Origin: GCA-016699975 sp964420045
GTDB lineage: Bacteria > Patescibacteriota > Minisyncoccia > Moranbacterales > UBA1568
NCBI GenBank assembly: GCA_964420045.1
Contig: CAYQPQ010000027.1
Coordinates: 1 to 8,801, forward strand
Length of the DNA: 8,801 nt
Reading direction: 5' to 3'
A model generated the notes under the pieces. That model did no database searches, was not told the origin of the DNA, and saw only the letters and a list, made by a program, of their open reading frames with translations. Shown in pieces: positions 6,282-8,801 of the stretch (position 1 is its first letter; every line of letters starts with the position of its first letter). Both the position numbers and the translations under genes were made by a program.

Positions 6282-6923
6282 TCAGACAATACGACGAGGC
6301 TTTGTCGAAGAAACCGGTAAAGCGCGAATATCCGACTCGCGAACCATTGCCGAGCGAATCACTTTCGGAAAAGACTGCGACGAAATGTCCGACGTCTTTT
6401 TCCTCTCACGTTTTCGATACGTATAGGCTGCAAATTCTCTCCGCAAATTAAGCAATTCATCAAAAACAATAAGAAGCGAAGGAAGGAGAATGAGAAGCAC
6501 AAACCCAACCGGCCGTTTGGCAAACGAAACCGGATAGCCAAGATACGGCATGTGAAAAACAACTCTTCCTAGCACTTGCGAACGAGAAATGATCGCGTCT
6601 TCGGATTCATTGGCATCACCTTTCGTCTGGTAGCGCACTTCTCCTGCCGACGAATACTCCTTAACAATTCGATGCGTGATGGGCGTCCCGCCACCTGTCG
6701 GAGTCCACGTTACAATATCTCCGGTGTGATAAACCAGCTCCGGATTGATAAGAATGACACTTCCCGTGAGAAGCGCTGGCTCCATCGATCCGGACTGCAC
6801 TACAAACACTCGGTGCGATCCGAATATCGGCAGAAGCGAACCGACCACCAATATTCCAACGCCAACCAAGGCGAAAAGAGTGACATTCAGTACAATAGAA
6901 GCAAGCGATTCAAGAAATTTCAT
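6282..6923 (-). CDS. sipW: Signal peptidase I, SipW/ER type (S26B)
   Basis: 213 residues. It cleaves signal peptides at the outer face of the membrane and in firmicutes is dedicated to TasA-type proteins. An N-terminal membrane segment (8-32) precedes the catalytic boxes: Q-S-G-S46-M-E-P with the nucleophile Ser, T-H84-R where the usual bacterial general-base Lys is His (the mark of the ER/archaeal/SipW branch), and TKGD103-ANESED109 providing the catalytic Asp. A second membrane segment is at 137-155, followed by a basic cytosolic tail of about 55 residues that is longer than in SipW of Bacillus. The start at 6923 has no good Shine-Dalgarno site. It lies between two TasA-like genes upstream and a third candidate substrate downstream in the same direction, which strongly supports the role. 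Confidence 0.92.
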   Translation of the reverse strand: MKFLESLASIVLNVTLFALVGVGILVVGSLLPIFGSHRVFVVQSGSMEPALLTGSVILINPELVYHTGDIVTWTPTGGGTPITHRIVKEYSSAGEVRYQTKGDANESEDAIISRSQVLGRVVFHMPYLGYPVSFAKRPVGFVLLILLPSLLIVFDELLNLRREFAAYTYRKRERKKTSDISSQSFPKVIRSAMVRESDIRALPVSSTKPRRIV

Positions 6924-6943
6924 ACAATGCGATTATTTTCTGT

Positions 6944-6976
6944 AGGCCACTCCTCTCGAAACGAAAGAAGTGGTCT
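6944..6976 (-). other. Intercistronic stem-loop between TasA-like gene and signal peptidase gene
   Basis: On the minus strand AGACCACTTCTTTCG (6962-6976) pairs with CGAGAGGAGTGGCCT (6944-6958) around a TTT loop. That gives 12 Watson-Crick pairs, two G-U pairs and one A-C mismatch. The plus strand folds less well. No T-run follows, so it is not a terminator. It starts about 15 nt after the TasA-like stop and ends 20 nt before the peptidase start. It is likely an RNA-processing or stability element that lets substrates be made in excess over the peptidase. Confidence 0.5.
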
Positions 6977-6991
6977 GAGAAATTCGCAAAC

Positions 6992-7573
6992 CTACTCAAA
7001 CTGAGCATCAAGACTTGTTGGCCACGTTGTCGCACCAACCTGGCGAGCCTGTACCTTCACACTCGCATTGTAGGTCTTCCCCTGATACTTGTCCCCCGTC
7101 GACGGGTCAAGTTTTACCGTGAGTCGGAATTGCGCCTTTCCGCCCGCAGAGACAGTAGAGTTAGCCACGTCTGCAGCGGTGGGGCTATCATAGAAATACC
7201 CGGTAAATCCGGCACCATCATAAATATCATGCCAGCCACCGTCATATCGTTCGACCTTTACCACTTTCACGAGAGCATTGTTTGGAGAAACAACACCGAC
7301 CCATGAGCCAAAAGCAGCCCCTCGCAACTGAACACCGGTTCCGGAATCATTCTGCACATCAAAACTCACAATAGCCGTTCCATCCGGCAAAAGATTCGTT
7401 ACCGAAAAAGTAAACGGGTCCGTTGTATTCTGATTTCTCAAATCAATACTCAGTGAACCCGTCGCCAATGTCCCGGATGCCTGATCCGTCGTGCTGAAAT
7501 ATGAATATGTCCCGCCTCCGATAATGGCAATAGCTGCCACCAAAATGAAAGCGCTTCGAAGCATGCCAATCAT
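6992..7573 (-). CDS. TasA/camelysin-like SipW-dependent matrix protein, second copy
   Basis: 193 residues. The signal region (5-20) ends IIGGGTYSYFSTTDQASG, followed by TLATGSLSIDL. This is the typical TasA/CalY N-terminus, in which cleavage falls near the T-Y-S-Y-F-S boundary and the first strand of a jelly-roll beta sandwich follows. The rest is rich in Thr, Val and Gly, with alternating strands (TIAVSFDVQND-like, RLTVKLDPSTG, ASVKVQARQVG) and no Cys, as expected for a fibre-forming subunit. Its start has only a weak CAGAG, or an internal ATG at 7564. It lies 60 nt after the other TasA-like gene and 68 nt before the signal peptidase. Fibre assembly is inferred from the family. Confidence 0.85.
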   Translation of the reverse strand: MIGMLRSAFILVAAIAIIGGGTYSYFSTTDQASGTLATGSLSIDLRNQNTTDPFTFSVTNLLPDGTAIVSFDVQNDSGTGVQLRGAAFGSWVGVVSPNNALVKVVKVERYDGGWHDIYDGAGFTGYFYDSPTAADVANSTVSAGGKAQFRLTVKLDPSTGDKYQGKTYNASVKVQARQVGATTWPTSLDAQFE

Positions 7574-7633
7574 AACTCTGTAATTTATTTTTTAAAAATC
7601 CGCGCCTGCATATCCTTCACTGCCAACCAGAAC

Positions 7634-8203
7634 CTAATTGTCTTCCGGAGCAACCGACTCTGCGACAAAAAACTCATCCCATGTGCACTCTTGGTTTTGA
7701 GCGCCATTGTCAGCACTCTCGTCAAGCTGTGCTCGCTGTTGAACAACCTGCGTCCAATTGGCTGGCACAGTGGCAAAAGGAGGATTCCCGGTCAGTTCCA
7801 CACGTTCCGCCGACCCGGCAACATCCGTCAACTTTCCTTCGTAGACGGTCAGCTCTCGCTCATTTCCGCCGGCGTGTCCGGTCGTTACGACAAGATTGGT
7901 CAGATCGCACGCCGCCCCCTGCAGGTTGTCCGCATACATGTAGAGACGAACCGGAACCGTGCTCTTGTTCCATATGGCGCCACGCGCCCAGTCAGTATAT
8001 TGACCCGGCACGAGATTGCTCGTTGCAATCGGTTTCGCCATAACACCCTGTCCTGCCTCGCCTTTCGCATCGATTTCCACTGTTGCCGTACTGATCGTAT
8101 TCCCTTCGATAGAATCCGTCGCCGAGAAAAACGAGTAGGTTGCGCCGCCAGAAACCGACACCGCTGCCAGAATAATCACCAAACTCTTTGCAATATTTCT
8201 CAT
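7634..8203 (-). CDS. TasA/camelysin-like SipW-dependent matrix protein, first copy
   Basis: 189 residues from the ATG at 8203. That start is preferred over the in-frame GTG at 8215 because it overlaps the stop of an upstream small ORF as ATGA, giving translational coupling; neither codon has its own Shine-Dalgarno site. The signal peptide (MRNIAKSLVIILAAVSVSGG) leads into ATYSFFSATDSIEGNTIST, then TVEIDA, the TasA/CalY hallmark for SipW-type cleavage. The mature domain carries the conserved 'NLVPGQYTDW' step (sNLvPG) of the family, which the second copy keeps as TNLLPDGT. It differs from that copy in having two Cys (AACDLT and QECTW) and an acidic C-terminus. First structural gene of the operon, probably the major secreted subunit. 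Confidence 0.86.
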   Translation of the reverse strand: MRNIAKSLVIILAAVSVSGGATYSFFSATDSIEGNTISTATVEIDAKGEAGQGVMAKPIATSNLVPGQYTDWARGAIWNKSTVPVRLYMYADNLQGAACDLTNLVVTTGHAGGNERELTVYEGKLTDVAGSAERVELTGNPPFATVPANWTQVVQQRAQLDESADNGAQNQECTWDEFFVAESVAPEDN

Positions 8204-8313
8204 AAATTTTCGCACCCATTATTTCTGTTTAATATGCGATCATCCCTCGACCATTTCCCCGAGATAACCGCTCTCATATTTGCGCGGGGAAGAGAAAAAG
8301 AAAGATTTTTCAT
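8200..8313 (-). CDS. 37-codon upstream ORF, coupled to the first TasA-like gene
   Basis: ATG at 8311-8313 opens a frame of 37 codons that closes with TGA at 8200-8202, overlapping the next start as ATGA. GGGAGGTG (8317-8324) lies 5 nt before its ATG and is the best ribosome-binding site in this operon. The product starts MKNLSFSLPRANMRAVISGK, is basic (Arg-rich), has no membrane segment and ends in NGCENL. The TasA-like gene after it has no site of its own, so ribosomes probably reach it from this ORF. It may be a regulatory leader whose translation is what matters, or a small protein. It is too short for homology judgement by eye. Confidence 0.6.
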   Translation of the reverse strand: MKNLSFSLPRANMRAVISGKWSRDDRILNRNNGCENL

Positions 8314-8316
8314 CTT

Positions 8317-8324
8317 CACCTCCC
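8317..8324 (-). promoter_or_regulatory. Strong Shine-Dalgarno site of the 37-codon ORF
   Basis: Minus-strand GGGAGGTG, 3-5 nt before the ATG at 8313, near-ideal complement to the 16S 3' end. It follows the T-run of the terminator hairpin by only six bases, so termination and translation initiation compete for the same short stretch. Confidence 0.65.
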
Positions 8325-8329
8325 TACAC

Positions 8330-8359
8330 AAAAAGAAAAACACCGTGCAAGCACAGCGT
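8330..8359 (-). terminator. Intrinsic terminator in the TasA operon leader (attenuator candidate)
   Basis: On the minus strand ACGCTGTG and CACGGTGT pair over a CTTG loop (8340-8359, two G-U pairs), followed by TTTTTCTTTTT (8330-8340). It lies between the promoter at 8559-8586 and the first ribosome-binding site at 8317-8324. There is no room for another promoter after it. Transcription of the operon must therefore read through it, which makes it a conditional terminator unless an unseen promoter overlaps it. Confidence 0.65.
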
Positions 8360-8361
8360 TT

Positions 8362-8469
8362 TCAGAGAATATAATTGAAATATGTCCGACTCGAAACAAC
8401 ATCGTCAATCCAAGATCGACACGCCAGAGAACCAACCAAAGGCAATGCTCCCATATCAGGCGACATCAT
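8362..8469 (-). CDS. Possible 35-codon leader peptide before the attenuator hairpin
   Basis: Frame from the ATG at 8469 (a second ATG follows at once) to TGA at 8362-8364, ending two bases before the terminator stem. The product starts MMSPDMGALPLVGSLACRSW and ends YFNYIL. The frame is open back to a TGA at 8557-8559, so a TTG start at 8517 would add a Lys/Arg-rich stretch. No strong Shine-Dalgarno site is present (AAGCGG only), and plus-strand frames are open here too. A ribosome at the stop would cover the stem, which would suit translation-controlled attenuation. Weakly supported. Confidence 0.22.
   Translation of the reverse strand: MMSPDMGALPLVGSLACRSWIDDVVSSRTYFNYIL
8379..8408 (-). promoter_or_regulatory. 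Possible second promoter of the TasA operon
   Basis: Minus-strand TTGACG (8403-8408), an 18-nt spacer and CATATT (8379-8384). It would start transcripts near 8372, just ahead of the terminator hairpin. Weaker than the promoter at 8559-8586. Confidence 0.3.
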
Positions 8470-8558
8470 ACCGCTTCTTTTCTTTTTCTTTGAAATCTTT
8501 CGTTTTTCGATTCGCAACCTTTCCGAAAAATACCTTTGCTTACGATCAACTTTTCTTC

Positions 8559-8586
8559 ATTGTATCGCGCGACCACACCATGTCAA
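8559..8586 (-). promoter_or_regulatory. Main promoter of the TasA-SipW operon
   Basis: Minus-strand TTGACA (8581-8586), a 16-nt spacer and TACAAT (8559-8564), matching consensus 6/6 and 5/6. It sits between the terminator of the preceding unit (8618-8655) and the operon. The predicted start near 8552 gives a leader of about 190 nt to the internal terminator and about 240 nt to the first ATG with a strong ribosome-binding site. Confidence 0.65.
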
Positions 8587-8617
8587 GAACCCAATACGAG
8601 ACATAGCAGCAATCACC

Positions 8618-8655
8618 AAAAAAATCGCCTCGTCTACAGACTCTGCAGACGAGGC
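8618..8655 (-). terminator. Strong Rho-independent terminator of a unit entering from the right
   Basis: On the minus strand GCCTCGTCT (8647-8655) pairs perfectly with AGACGAGGC (8627-8635). The stem extends past one A-C mismatch by CTG/CAG to a three-base loop, and TTTTTTT (8618-8624) follows after GAT. It closes a minus-strand gene that lies right of 8655, mostly outside the window. Confidence 0.85.
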
Positions 8656-8801
8656 AACTACATGATCGCACATTGGCGGCGAAAACCGGAAAGAACAAAT
8701 AAGCCAGCAAGTTCACATCGGCGCATCTCGGAAACGCCAAGAAATCGGCGTAAATGAGAATACATGCTCTGAGGATACGCTCTTACGAACATCGTTTCCC
8801 A
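8656..8801 (-). other. 3' end of an upstream minus-strand gene, frame undecided
   Basis: The terminator at 8618-8655 implies a gene ending here on the minus strand. Two frames run in from the window edge. One stops with TAG at 8658-8660 (47 codons, ending RRQCAIM), only two bases before the hairpin. The other stops with TGA at 8713-8715 (28 codons, ending WRFRDAPM), 58 bases before it, a more usual distance. Neither tail is recognisable, so no CDS is called. Confidence 0.3.

Noticed and set aside
6077..6451. Plus-strand open frame of 124 codons opposite the SipW and acidic-tail genes
   Set aside because: It overlaps two well-supported minus-strand genes, has no ribosome-binding site and gives a low-complexity product.
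7585..7633. Very short ORF (MQARIFKK) between the two TasA-like genes
   Set aside because: Only eight codons with poorly spaced ribosome-binding bases; not distinguishable from chance.
7691..8374. Plus-strand open frame of 227 codons opposite the first TasA-like gene
   Set aside because: Arg/His-rich translation typical of an antisense shadow; the minus-strand frame has a signal peptide and family motifs.
8382..8606. Plus-strand 74-codon frame with TATAAT exactly 6 nt upstream of its ATG (possible leaderless gene)
   Set aside because: No -35, Phe-rich unconvincing C-terminal half, and it runs against the promoter and leader of the minus-strand operon; kept only as a remote option.
8546..8740. 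Minus-strand 64-codon frame with a Cys-rich product
   Set aside because: It reads straight through the strong terminator hairpin and its T-run, so the Cys-rich product is an artefact of the stem sequence.

Overview
The window looks like a piece of a bacterial chromosome using the standard code, with TGG for Trp and no reassigned stops inside the genes. Its base composition is near balanced. Most genes are on the minus strand. Several features recall Patescibacteria (CPR): short intergenic gaps, an ER/archaeal-type signal peptidase beside TasA-like substrates, and many small secreted proteins with no recognised family. This assignment is an inference. No ribosomal, tRNA or mobile-element marker is present to confirm it, and a barrel-like protein at 740-1183 would fit a cell with an outer membrane better.

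Layout from left to right. Positions 1-100 hold the 5' end of a minus-strand nucleotidyltransferase-like gene that leaves the window. Positions 182-3321 hold a minus-strand transcription unit that reads leftwards from a promoter near 3293-3321. It encodes a processive family 2 glycosyltransferase, a CE4 polysaccharide deacetylase, a small secreted beta-rich protein and a small membrane-anchored protein, and it ends at a terminator at 182-231. This is the logic of a poly-N-acetylglucosamine or chitooligosaccharide-type exopolysaccharide locus: a polymerase plus an extracytoplasmic deacetylase. Divergent from it, on the plus strand, is a secreted L,D-transpeptidase (3433-3999) with its own terminator, which could act on peptidoglycan. 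Next come a degenerate kinase-fold protein (4132-5013) and a 69-residue Cys-rich lipoprotein (5146-5355) with a palindromic operator over its promoter.

The right third (5487-8586) is one minus-strand unit that I read as a matrix-fibre export operon. It has two diverged TasA/camelysin-like proteins, a SipW-type signal peptidase and a third SipW-type substrate with a beta-sandwich-like domain and a long acidic tail. Upstream there is a good promoter (8559-8586), a leader of about 190 nt, an intrinsic terminator (8330-8359) placed just before the first strong Shine-Dalgarno site, and a 37-codon small ORF. That ORF overlaps the first TasA-like gene as ATGA. The arrangement suggests attenuation and translational coupling of extracellular-fibre expression, and it is the most interesting part of the window. 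The polysaccharide unit and the protein-fibre unit together suggest a region devoted to the cell surface and biofilm matrix.
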